Positions 40,460 through 47,331 of a stretch of 47,331 nucleotides of DNA are shown here, one piece after another (within the stretch, counting starts at the first letter, position 1; each line of letters starts with the position of its first letter). A model generated the notes under the pieces. That model searched no databases and had not been told where the DNA came from. It worked only from the letters and a program-made list of their open reading frames with translations. The DNA comes from Collinsella aerofaciens. Its GTDB lineage: Bacteria > Actinomycetota > Coriobacteriia > Coriobacteriales > Coriobacteriaceae. A program made the translations under genes and the position numbers. The DNA lies in NCBI GenBank assembly GCA_021639365.1, contig JAJXHK010000013.1, positions 1 to 47,331 of the forward strand. Direction: 5' to 3'.

Positions 40460-40504
40460 CATGGGATGAATGAAGGGTTCATCCAAGTGAGTTAGGAGTA
40501 AGGG

Positions 40505-41539
40505 ATGTTCAATTTCGATGAGCCTCGTTACGAGAAGGTTGTGAGCGATGCCCTCGCTCTCCGTCCTCAGATTGAGGCTGCCGTGGACAAGGTCTGCGAG
40601 CAGGGTTATTCCAACATCTTCTTCATCGGCTGCGGTGGCACCTGGGCCCACACGCTCCCGATGAAGTATTGGGTCGAGACCACCACGGCCGACGTCGACG
40701 TCCACTGCGAGATTGCCGCTGAGTTCCTCGCATGCCCGCCTAAGACCTTCAACAAGGACTCGGTCTGCGTCTTCTCCACCCGTACCGGCACCACCCCCGA
40801 GATCATCGAGGCCGCCAAGTTCTGCCAGGAGCAGGGCGCCCGCACGCTGATGTATGTCTCCAACGACAACACCCCGGCCACCGAGTACGCCGATTACAAG
40901 TTCTTCAGCTTCGCCGAGGACGACGTTCTGTGCGAGGCCATCTACACCTACCAGATCACGCTGGTCGCCCGCTTCCTCAAGAACGCCGGCGCCTTCCCCA
41001 AGTACGACACCTTCATGGAGGAGTTCGGCAACATCGCTCCGTACCTCATCAAGGCCAAGGACGCTCAGGACGAGCGCTGCGCCGCCATGGCCGAGGACTT
41101 CAAGGACACCGACTACCACATGGTGATTGGTTCCGGCATGCTCTGGGGTGAGGCCTACGACTACGCTATGTGCATTCTCGAGGAGATGCAGTGGATCAAG
41201 ACCAAGTCTATCCACGCCGCCGAGTTCTTCCACGGCACCATCGAACTGTGCGAGGAGGGCACGAGCCTCATCATGCTCTACGGCGAGGACGACACCCGCA
41301 AGCTCATGGACCGCGTGGACAACTTCACTCACATGCTCGCCGACGAGAAGGGCGTCCATGTCCGCGTGAACAAGTTCGACACCGCCGAGGTCGAGCTGCC
41401 GTTCAGCGACCCCGAGTTCCGCAAGATCGTCTCCCCGATGGTCACCTACACCATCACCGAGCGCCTGAGCTGCCATCTCGAGCACGTCCGTAACCACCCG
41501 CTCACCACGCGTCGTTACTATCACCAGATGAACTACTAA
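40505..41539 (+). CDS. SIS-domain sugar-amine-6-phosphate deglycase (SIS4)
   Basis: A 344-residue two-SIS-domain protein, the longest of the four paralogues, with an N-terminal extension. CGGTWAHTLPM (43-53) is the first loop and STRTGTTPEIIE (91-102) the second. The active-site motif is AAEFFHGTIE (238-247) with the likely catalytic Glu240; GTIE replaces GPFE of the others. The tail is HPLTTRRYYHQMNY. It lies inside the PTS2 gene set, so it should process the PTS2 import product. GGAGTAAGGG precedes the ATG. The TATAACGT operator links it to the PTS1 and EamA promoters. Confidence 0.88.
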   Translation: MFNFDEPRYEKVVSDALALRPQIEAAVDKVCEQGYSNIFFIGCGGTWAHTLPMKYWVETTTADVDVHCEIAAEFLACPPKTFNKDSVCVFSTRTGTTPEIIEAAKFCQEQGARTLMYVSNDNTPATEYADYKFFSFAEDDVLCEAIYTYQITLVARFLKNAGAFPKYDTFMEEFGNIAPYLIKAKDAQDERCAAMAEDFKDTDYHMVIGSGMLWGEAYDYAMCILEEMQWIKTKSIHAAEFFHGTIELCEEGTSLIMLYGEDDTRKLMDRVDNFTHMLADEKGVHVRVNKFDTAEVELPFSDPEFRKIVSPMVTYTITERLSCHLEHVRNHPLTTRRYYHQMNY

Positions 41540-41560
41540 TCCTCTCAAATTGCTGCGGTT

Positions 41561-41599
41561 GTCTGCAGGCGAGCTGCGCAGAATGCCTCGCCTGCAGAC
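41561..41599 (+). promoter_or_regulatory. Intra-operon hairpin between SIS4 and EIIC
   Basis: GTCTGCAGGCGAG (41561-41573) pairs perfectly with CTCGCCTGCAGAC (41587-41599) around a 13-nt loop. There is no T-run. It probably protects or processes the mRNA, similar in place to 22740-22770 of PTS1. Confidence 0.5.
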
Positions 41600-41620
41600 C
41601 TGTTTCTGGGGTTGATCGAA

Positions 41621-42394
41621 ATGGTTGTCCAGTATCTTCTAGTTGCACTGGTCGCATTTATTGCGTCCATGGACGAGCAATTATTTGGCATTACGATGCT
41701 TGGTCGTCCGCTGTTTACGAGCCTGTTTGTCGGCTTGATCCTTGGCGATGTCCAGCAGGGCGTTATCGTCGGCGCTGCTTTGGAGTCCATGTTCATGGGC
41801 GCCATCATGGTCGGCGCGGCGGTTCCTCCCGAGGTCTATGCTTCCGGCGTGCTTGGCTGCGCGTTTGCCGTCATTACGGGTACGGGGACGGCAACTGCCG
41901 TCGCACTCGCCCTTCCCGTCTCCGTCTTCCTTCAGGTGTGGCGCAACTTCTGCTACGCCGTTCCGGGTGCCTTTGCCTGCAAGAAGATCGAGACCGCTCT
42001 GGCAAATCGTGATCTTGCCAAGGCGAATCTGTACCATCTGACCATCGTGCCGCTGTCGATTGGCATTCCGTCTGCACTGCTGGTGTTTTGCTCGCTGTTC
42101 TTTGGTGCCGACCTCATCAACAATGCGCTTAACGCTATTCCGCAGTTTGTGATGGACGGCCTCAACGTTGCGTCCGGCGTCATGGTCTGCATCGGCTTCG
42201 CTCTTCTTATTAGGACCATGGGCGACAACAAGCTTCTTCCCTGGCTGTTCCTGGGATTCATTATGGTCATCTACCTCAAGATGGACGTTGTCGGTGTTGC
42301 CGCTGCCGCTATCTGCGTCGCGCTGCTCCTGGCCTTCCGCGAGGGCTCGGCCGGTCCGCAGGCGGTTGCCGAGGATGAAGAGGAGGACTTCTAA
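41621..42394 (+). CDS. PTS2 EIIC, mannose family
   Basis: A 257-residue membrane subunit. It opens with the hydrophobic YLLVALVAFIASMDEQLFG and carries LFVGLILGDVQQGVIVGAAL near 30-50, the counterpart of the PTS1 segment, and an acidic EDEEEDF end. ATG 41621 is used, with CTGGGG about 9 nt upstream; an in-frame TTG at 41612 touches it. The stop overlaps the EIID start by 1 base (TAATG), showing tight coupling. Confidence 0.92.
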   Translation: MVVQYLLVALVAFIASMDEQLFGITMLGRPLFTSLFVGLILGDVQQGVIVGAALESMFMGAIMVGAAVPPEVYASGVLGCAFAVITGTGTATAVALALPVSVFLQVWRNFCYAVPGAFACKKIETALANRDLAKANLYHLTIVPLSIGIPSALLVFCSLFFGADLINNALNAIPQFVMDGLNVASGVMVCIGFALLIRTMGDNKLLPWLFLGFIMVIYLKMDVVGVAAAAICVALLLAFREGSAGPQAVAEDEEEDF

Positions 42395-43242
42395 TGGCTA
42401 CCCAGAACACCGATCTCAAAGAGGCCAAGAAGGACGCGATTATGAGCCCCGATATGTATCGGAGCATGTTCCTTCGCCAGTTTACGAGCCAGTGCTCGCA
42501 GTCGTACGACAAGATGATGGCAATGGGCTTCATGTACACCATTCAGAAGCCCCTGCGAAAGATCTATCCCAACGACGACGATTACTATGCGGCGCTCGAT
42601 CGCCATACCGAGTTCTTTAACATCACGCCTCATGTGCTTCCGTTTGTAGCCGGCCTTACGGTTTCGATGGAAGAGCAGGCGGCTGCCGATAAGAACTTCG
42701 ACACGTCCTCGATTAACGCCATGAAGGTCGGCCTCATGGGACCGCTTTCCGGCATTGGCGATTCGTTCTACTGGGGTACGTTCCGCGTGGTCGCCGCCGG
42801 CATTGGTATTGGCATCGCGTCGACGGGCAACCCGCTCGGCCCCATCGTGTACGCGCTCATCTACTCCGTGATTAACTTTGCAACGCGTATCGTCGCCGCC
42901 CATCTGGGATACGACCTGGGAACCAAGTTCCTGCAGCAGTCCGAAGAGAACAACCTTATGTCTCGCATGACGCATGCTGCCGGCGTTCTCGGAATGACCG
43001 TTATCGGCGCGATGATTGCGGCGCAGGTCTCGCTGTCCACAGCTTTGACCTTTGACGTGGGTGGGTCGGAGATTGTCCTGCAGGATCTGTTCGATTCGAT
43101 CTTCCCTGGCCTTCTGCCCTTGCTGGCAACGTTCGCTTGCGTTGCCCTCTATAAAAAGGGTGTCAAGACCATTTGGATTATTATTGGCATCTTCGCGATC
43201 TGCATCATCGGAACGGGTTTGGGAGTGTTCGCGGCGGCGTAA
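42394..43242 (+). CDS. PTS2 EIID, mannose family
   Basis: The 282-residue EIID partner. It carries FLRQFTSQCSQSYDKMMAMG near 27-46 (diverged from the ASWNYERM form seen in PTS1), FVAGLTVSMEEQAA near 85-98, LMGPLSGIGDSFYWGTFR near 115-132 and C-terminal helices. It is translationally coupled to EIIC through TAATG. The diverged N-terminal motif suggests PTS1 and PTS2 are not recent duplicates and carry different sugars. Confidence 0.93.
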   Translation: MATQNTDLKEAKKDAIMSPDMYRSMFLRQFTSQCSQSYDKMMAMGFMYTIQKPLRKIYPNDDDYYAALDRHTEFFNITPHVLPFVAGLTVSMEEQAAADKNFDTSSINAMKVGLMGPLSGIGDSFYWGTFRVVAAGIGIGIASTGNPLGPIVYALIYSVINFATRIVAAHLGYDLGTKFLQQSEENNLMSRMTHAAGVLGMTVIGAMIAAQVSLSTALTFDVGGSEIVLQDLFDSIFPGLLPLLATFACVALYKKGVKTIWIIIGIFAICIIGTGLGVFAAA

Positions 43243-43287
43243 TGTTGACTGCTATGCTCGCGCGTTGGATAACTAACTGACCGTTTG

Positions 43288-43324
43288 AAAACGGGGCTCG
43301 GCGTAAGGCCGGCCCCGTTTTTTG
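43288..43324 (+). terminator. Terminator of the PTS2 cluster
   Basis: AAAACGGGGC pairs with GCCCCGTTTT, with an inner CGGC/GCCG stem and GTAA loop, and the T-run continues to 43324. Confidence 0.92.
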
Positions 43325-43376
43325 TTTGAGGGACTTTCCGACCGTCCAATAATCCAGGCTCATGCATCACTCACGC

Positions 43377-43608
43377 ATCTCTCGTCTCTCATTCGTCACT
43401 AACACGAGAGATAGCTGAAAGACGAGAGATAATTACGAGAGATAGCTTAGCAGCAAAGAGACAAGCAACCATGGTATTGTCTCAATACCGATTGTTCCAC
43501 CAGCAAAAACATGATTTAATGAAGTAGGTAGTAGATATCTTATCTCTCATCTTTCACTCATATCTAACACGAGAGATAACAGAAAGACGAGAGATAATTA
43601 CGAGAGAT
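43377..43608. repeat. Duplicated ACGAGAGAT repeat array upstream of the AlbA_2 gene
   Basis: Direct ACGAGAGAT units lie at 43404, 43422 and 43435 and again at 43569, 43587 and 43600, with the same 18- and 13-bp spacing. Each triplet is preceded 27 bp upstream by an inverted unit (ATCTCTCGT at 43377; ATCTCTCAT at 43542). The whole 67-bp unit is thus repeated 165 bp apart. The 430-bp gap between EIID2 and the AlbA_2 gene contains this array and no gene. Confidence 0.8.
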
Positions 43609-43672
43609 AACTGAGAGACGAGGGAAATCCGTCTGCAGCATTCTCCGCAGGACCGAGCGAAGGGACGTGCAG

Positions 43673-45139
43673 ATGAACGAAAACGAGCTGGCCGGTTTGC
43701 TCGAGTCTTTAAAGCGCATGGGTTCGGATGACCTTAGCGTCGAAGTAAAAGAGAGCGCCACGACGCTTTCTCGCGACGTATGGGAAACGGTCAGCGCTTT
43801 CGCAAACACCGCCGGCGGCATCATCGTACTCGGAGTGAGCGAGCGCGCGGGTTTTGTCCCAGTTGCAAACTTTGAGACCGAGAAAGTGCTCAACCAATTC
43901 GTGGCGGGCATGGGCGATGCCGGCGGTCGTGGAAAGCTGGCCAATCCGCCCAAATACACCATTGAGCGCGTGGAGCTTCGGGGTACCGTTGTTCTCGTTA
44001 TCACGATTGAGGAGCTCGACCCGTCGAGCAAGCCTTGCTATGTCATAGAGCGGGGCGCTCAAGGTGGCAGCTACAAACGCATCGATGACAAAGATGTCCC
44101 GCTTTCGTCGACCGAGGTTTTGGCACTGTCGTCATATGAACGGACGAGTCCTAGCGATCGCGATGCGGTGCCCGGCACGAGTGTGGGCGATCTCGACGAG
44201 TCGCTGGTCGACCGCACGATAGAGCGTGCCTATTCGTTGACGCCTCGAGCGATGCGCGGTGCGGCGGACAAGAAGACAAAGATGGAGCGTCTGAATTTCC
44301 TCGACTTCCAGGGCAATGTTACCAAGGCCGGCCTCCTTGCCGCGGGCGTTTACCCTCAGCAGTTCTATCCCAAGCTCTTCATTGATGTGGCTGTCCACGT
44401 GGGAACTCAAAAGGGAGCTGCGGGGCCACTAAGGTTTATGGACCGCACAGTCTGCGAGGGCACCCTGGGCGAGATGATTTCGGATACTGTCGCGGCTGTC
44501 GCCAAAAACCTGCGCCGCACCTCGACCGTCCAAGGCATCTCGCGTATCGACTCGCTGGAGATTCCCGAGGAAGTCCTGCGCGAGGCAGTCGCCAACGCGG
44601 TTATCCACAGGGAATACGGGGATCGGTTCTGTGGGCAATCGATCGCCGTCGACGTTTTTGACGACCGTATCGAGGTGACGAATCCCGGCGGCCTTTATGG
44701 AGGGAAGACTCGCGAGAGCTTGTTTGACGGCAGCTCCCGATGCCGTAACGCGACGCTCGTGAAACTCATGTCGATTGTCCCGCTGCCGGATGGCGCAGGT
44801 TCGCCGGCTGAGGGCAATGGCTCGGGCATCCCGATGATGATCGATGCCATGCGCGCGCATGGTCTGGCCGAGCCCCTGTTCTGCCCGGGGTTCGATCGGT
44901 TCAAGGTCGTACTTTACCGTTCAAAGATCGAGCCGGTCGATCATGGCGGGGACTTGATTATGACGGCACTCAAGCGCTACGGCGAATTGGGGACGCGCGA
45001 ACTGGCGGAGCGCACGGGACTCACGGTTTCCCAGGTTAGGGCACGCGTCAATGCGCTCATTGAGCAGGGTGAGCTTGAGCCGACGGCGCCGTTGACAAGC
45101 CGCAACCGCAAGTATCGACTGTCAGAGCGCGTGGAATAA
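43673..45139 (+). CDS. AlbA_2 (Schlafen-type) domain protein with ATPase-like and winged-helix regions
   Basis: The 488-residue protein belongs to the bacterial putative transcriptional regulators with an N-terminal AlbA_2 domain (about 20-140: VEVKESATTLSRDVWETVSAFANTAGG, then IIVLGV). The C-terminal half has a GHKL-ATPase-like region (EIPEEVLREAVANAVIHREY, then IEVTNPGGLYG and GSGIPMM, about 305-390) and an HTH at the end (LGTRELAERTGLTVSQVRARVNALI). Such proteins are common in accessory and defence-linked DNA, and their targets are mostly unknown. AAGGGA at 43660-43665 supports ATG 43673. The repeat array directly upstream could be its own operator. Confidence 0.85.
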   Translation: MNENELAGLLESLKRMGSDDLSVEVKESATTLSRDVWETVSAFANTAGGIIVLGVSERAGFVPVANFETEKVLNQFVAGMGDAGGRGKLANPPKYTIERVELRGTVVLVITIEELDPSSKPCYVIERGAQGGSYKRIDDKDVPLSSTEVLALSSYERTSPSDRDAVPGTSVGDLDESLVDRTIERAYSLTPRAMRGAADKKTKMERLNFLDFQGNVTKAGLLAAGVYPQQFYPKLFIDVAVHVGTQKGAAGPLRFMDRTVCEGTLGEMISDTVAAVAKNLRRTSTVQGISRIDSLEIPEEVLREAVANAVIHREYGDRFCGQSIAVDVFDDRIEVTNPGGLYGGKTRESLFDGSSRCRNATLVKLMSIVPLPDGAGSPAEGNGSGIPMMIDAMRAHGLAEPLFCPGFDRFKVVLYRSKIEPVDHGGDLIMTALKRYGELGTRELAERTGLTVSQVRARVNALIEQGELEPTAPLTSRNRKYRLSERVE

Positions 45140-45239
45140 ATGCGTTAGTGGACGAGGCGACCCAATAATCGACCCTCAATTGGCGCCCACTAAGGTAAAG
45201 CGGTTGTTGCTCAGTCGACGGTGATGCTAAAGACTCGGC

Positions 45240-45731
45240 TTACGCCGGCATGGCCTCGAACCCGTCCATCAAGAACAGCCTAAGAACCAGCTTGATGGCA
45301 TATCCCGGTTTGACTTCTGCCGCGTCAAAGACGTGGCGCTCGGCGAGCTCGCTGCAGTATGCGTAGATGTCGCGGATAAGGTCCGCGCCCGAAAGCGTAA
45401 ACATGTAGCCTGCGTCCGAAAGCGCATTGGGTGCGGCGGGCAACTTGGCCATCTGGCAGAACGTTTGCAGGTCGGGCGCCATAACATTCTGGTAGTCGAG
45501 GTGGCCGCTGGCATCCTGTGCGGCAAGCTCCAATTGGCGCACAAAATCCAGCGCCGCCGCTAACACAAAGCTCGGCGTAGGCGCATTGACGTCCTCCGTG
45601 CTCGCCACAAGCCTGCCCGCCGCCTGCGTGACAAGCCAAGCGACCTCGCGCTGGCAACGCACAGCCTTGCGCGTAACCGGTTTGATGGACGAAGAAGAAA
45701 CGCTCCCCTTAGGCGGATTCGAAGCAGCCAT
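45240..45731 (-). CDS. Protein of unknown function
   Basis: A 163-residue soluble protein with no recognised family. It is mostly alpha-helical by composition, with a Ser/Lys-rich first 25 residues and later segments such as SFVLAAALDFVRQLELAAQ and GADLIRDIYAYCSELAERHVF. GGGAGGGTCTT before ATG 45731 on the minus strand is a good ribosome site. It is divergent from the next gene, with start codons only about 11 bp apart. Confidence 0.55.
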   Translation of the reverse strand: MAASNPPKGSVSSSSIKPVTRKAVRCQREVAWLVTQAAGRLVASTEDVNAPTPSFVLAAALDFVRQLELAAQDASGHLDYQNVMAPDLQTFCQMAKLPAAPNALSDAGYMFTLSGADLIRDIYAYCSELAERHVFDAAEVKPGYAIKLVLRLFLMDGFEAMPA

Positions 45732-45742
45732 AAGACCCTCCC

Positions 45743-46312
45743 ATGAACAATCCGGCCCAACAAGTCCGGATGAAACACGTGCTACACCAGTATACAGGGG
45801 AGTGGGGTAGCGGGGCACAAGCGCGCCAGCGGCAAACCGAGAGCATCAACAATGTGCCTCCGCTCTATTTGGACGATGGTACGTGGGTCATTAAGTACTC
45901 GGTTCAAGCGCCGGGTACCGTTGGTTTTCGAGACCAGAATTACAACCGTAAAATGCTCAACTGCATGGAATGTGGCGTCCCAGTCGGAGTCATATTTGCA
46001 ACCGAGGTGGGCTATAAGGTGCTCGGCCTTGCGTTTGTTGAGCGGTTCGAGCCCGAAAACGGATGGTTTGTTCTGCACGGTCCTGTTCATAAAGGCGGAC
46101 CGGACCCCCGTTTTGCGCCCGACATGAGTTATCTGAAGCACATACCCGCCGATATTGAGTTTGCCGGACAGGGTACGACCGACGACGAAATTTGGCTTTG
46201 GCGGTCTTTTACGATCGTGTTGTTTGATCGGATCGCGCGGCGATGCAATCTCGCGCACGCCTGCTGGTGCATGCTCTTCCTGATTTGTATAGCGAGAGGG
46301 GAGCGAGCGTGA
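45743..46312 (+). CDS. Unknown protein with a region resembling the N-terminal domain of HNH restriction-type nucleases
   Basis: The 189-residue frame contains a middle stretch (about 40-115: WVIKYSVQAPG, then NYNRKMLNCMECGVPVGVIF and YKVLGLAFVERF). Its spacing of an Asn-Arg, a G-V-P and a closing beta segment recalls the PUA/SRA-like domain that precedes HNH domains in some restriction endonucleases. No HNH motif follows; the C-terminal 35 residues are Cys- and hydrophobic-rich (ACWCMLFLICIARGERA). No good ribosome site precedes 45743 and it nearly touches the divergent gene, so the true start may be later (e.g. 45770). Its TGA overlaps the start of the next gene by 4 nt. Function unknown; it may be a truncated nuclease. 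Confidence 0.45.
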   Translation: MNNPAQQVRMKHVLHQYTGEWGSGAQARQRQTESINNVPPLYLDDGTWVIKYSVQAPGTVGFRDQNYNRKMLNCMECGVPVGVIFATEVGYKVLGLAFVERFEPENGWFVLHGPVHKGGPDPRFAPDMSYLKHIPADIEFAGQGTTDDEIWLWRSFTIVLFDRIARRCNLAHACWCMLFLICIARGERA

Positions 46313-46593
46313 GCTGGCGAGGCGATATTGCGATGGGGAAGTACGGAAAACTGCCGTGTGCCCTTATAGACAACAAAATGTTTCCGAGCGTAGAAGTTGA
46401 TTGCGGGTCGTTTGTCGTCGCCTGTCCTTGCTGCGGCTCGCAAATACCGTGCCTCGACATTCGGTTCATCGATGCGCGCGACAGACTTAGCGACGAAGTG
46501 AGAAAACGGACGGGCGTTCATATGCCGGTGTATCAGGAGAAATGCCCTGTTTGTGGCCTCGATATCGTGTACGGCGCCGGCGACGAGGGATAG
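46309..46593 (+). CDS. Small protein with two CxxC pairs (zinc-ribbon-like)
   Basis: GTG 46309 overlaps the upstream TGA (GTGA) and is preceded by GAGAGGGGAG, so the two are coupled. The 94-residue product has CPCCGSQIPC near 39-48 and CPVCGLDIVYG near 79-89, a spacing that fits a zinc-binding knuckle pair. No family is recognised. The unit could be a zinc-ribbon partner of the upstream protein. Confidence 0.5.
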   Translation: MSWRGDIAMGKYGKLPCALIDNKMFPSVEVDCGSFVVACPCCGSQIPCLDIRFIDARDRLSDEVRKRTGVHMPVYQEKCPVCGLDIVYGAGDEG

Positions 46594-46631
46594 GTGATGC
46601 GGAGGAGCTGGCTGTGAAGGCATCTCTGTCC

Positions 46632-47318
46632 CTATAAATAAATCCCCTCACCGAGCTGCTTGTGGAACTCGGCGTGATGGTCGCGTGCCCAGGTAAAGAG
46701 CGCCTGGTCAAAGTCGGTGCGTGTGGCCGGGACGCCGAAGACGCCGGCAACTTCGACGCGTACAAACTCCAGTGCCGGCAGCTTGTTGATGGCAGTGAGG
46801 GCAAACGGGGACGAGGGCTCCTCGAACAGATAGCGGCTGCCTTGCAGCGCGTCGCAACTGGTGCACGTGTTGCCGAGCGACGGGGCTTTGGAGGCTCGCG
46901 CGCCTACGGGCTTGTAGCCGCAGCGCTTAGAAAGATAGTCGCGGATCTCGCCCGGCACGCAGCCAAGAGCGGGCACGATGGCGAGTGCGTTGGCGTTGGC
47001 CGTGTCGATGGTAATGTGCCCGGCTTCGTTGGGCGCGTGCGCGATGGCGATGCCCTTGTCGTCATCGGTTCGATAGGGAATGCCGAAGGCCGCGACCGAG
47101 GTCTCTTTGTGACACTTCCAGCACTCGCGCTTGCCCAGTACTAGATATATATACGGCGCTGAGGGGTCGGATCGGTCAACACCGGGCAGCCACTCGGCAA
47201 AAGGCTCGGGGTTGACGCCGCTGGGTACATACCAGATCTTCTTGGTCCGGTCCCATTTGGCGCCCAGCGCCTTGGCTTCTTCTTTGTGCGAAAAGGGGAC
47301 ATCGAGCTCGGTGCGCAT
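46632..47318 (-). CDS. DUF5710-domain protein
   Basis: A 228-residue protein. The first 50 residues (LDVPFSHKEEAKALGAKWDRTKKIWYVPSGVNPEPFAEWL) match DUF5710, a small domain often attached to primases, topoisomerases and helicases of plasmids and mobile elements. A central part with CWKC near 66-69 and CTSC near 150-153 may bind zinc; the rest is not recognised. CCAAGGAG at the very end of the window is its ribosome site, so the gene is complete. It is convergent with the CxxC protein gene. A role in nucleic acid binding is likely by domain, no more. Confidence 0.65.
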   Translation of the reverse strand: MRTELDVPFSHKEEAKALGAKWDRTKKIWYVPSGVNPEPFAEWLPGVDRSDPSAPYIYLVLGKRECWKCHKETSVAAFGIPYRTDDDKGIAIAHAPNEAGHITIDTANANALAIVPALGCVPGEIRDYLSKRCGYKPVGARASKAPSLGNTCTSCDALQGSRYLFEEPSSPFALTAINKLPALEFVRVEVAGVFGVPATRTDFDQALFTWARDHHAEFHKQLGEGIYL

Positions 47319-47331
47319 GGCGGCTCCTTGG

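Noticed and set aside
43377..43608. Reading the ACGAGAGAT array as a CRISPR.
   Set aside because: Units are 9 bp with 4-9 bp gaps and mixed orientation. There are no 25-40 bp repeats with unique spacers and no cas genes nearby.

Overview
The window reads as a chromosomal segment of a high-GC, anaerobic gut actinobacterium of the Coriobacteriia, most likely Collinsella. This is inferred from gene content and style: rubrerythrin, an Rrf2 regulator, strong GGAGG ribosome sites, GC-rich codon use, and many mannose-family PTS genes with HutC-type GntR regulators. No rRNA or phylogenetic marker was available to prove it.

Layout. 1-0.5 kb: end of a DUF4367-type gene, then tRNA-Asp(GTC). 0.8-4.9 kb: Rrf2 regulator, a MutY-like glycosylase without an Fe-S cluster, rubrerythrin and two small membrane proteins, separated by two copies of a palindrome-plus-terminator cassette and a 205-bp element with perfect 26-bp inverted ends. 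5.0-6.1 kb: an AT-richer two-gene unit of a nucleotidyltransferase-like protein and an HTH protein. 6.1-16.6 kb: housekeeping genes rmuC, an ABC exporter, nth, mfd, a PAP2 phosphatase, threonine aldolase and a GNAT acetyltransferase.

16.6-43.3 kb is the distinctive part. It holds two complete mannose-family PTS transporters, four paralogous two-domain SIS proteins of the FrlB/GfrF sugar-amine-6-phosphate deglycase type, four HutC/GntR regulators, an EamA permease, a HAD phosphatase and a YitT protein. They are interleaved with recQ, an L-lactate/2-hydroxyacid dehydrogenase gene, metA, 5-formyl-THF cyclo-ligase, hicAB and a large M16 peptidase. The simplest reading is a multi-substrate island for taking up Amadori-type (glycated amino acid) compounds: the PTS imports and phosphorylates the substrate, and the SIS protein cleaves it into an amino acid and a sugar phosphate. 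Three promoter motifs can be seen by eye: TGTATSTAACTTGTATGC at the gntR1/SIS1 divergon; a TATAACGT core at the EamA, PTS1, gntR2 and SIS4 promoters, with a weaker match at PTS2; and a doubled ATAGAACAACATAGAAC at SIS3.

43.3-47.3 kb is accessory: an AlbA_2/Schlafen-type regulator behind a duplicated array of ACGAGAGAT repeats, a poorly known divergent gene cluster, and a DUF5710 protein at the right edge.

The intergenic DNA is unusually rich in palindromes. The most striking is a roughly 148-bp element present twice (after SIS2 and after gntR2), in which short sequence blocks are conserved while the stem arms between them differ yet still pair, as expected for a structured RNA or a DNA hairpin under selection.
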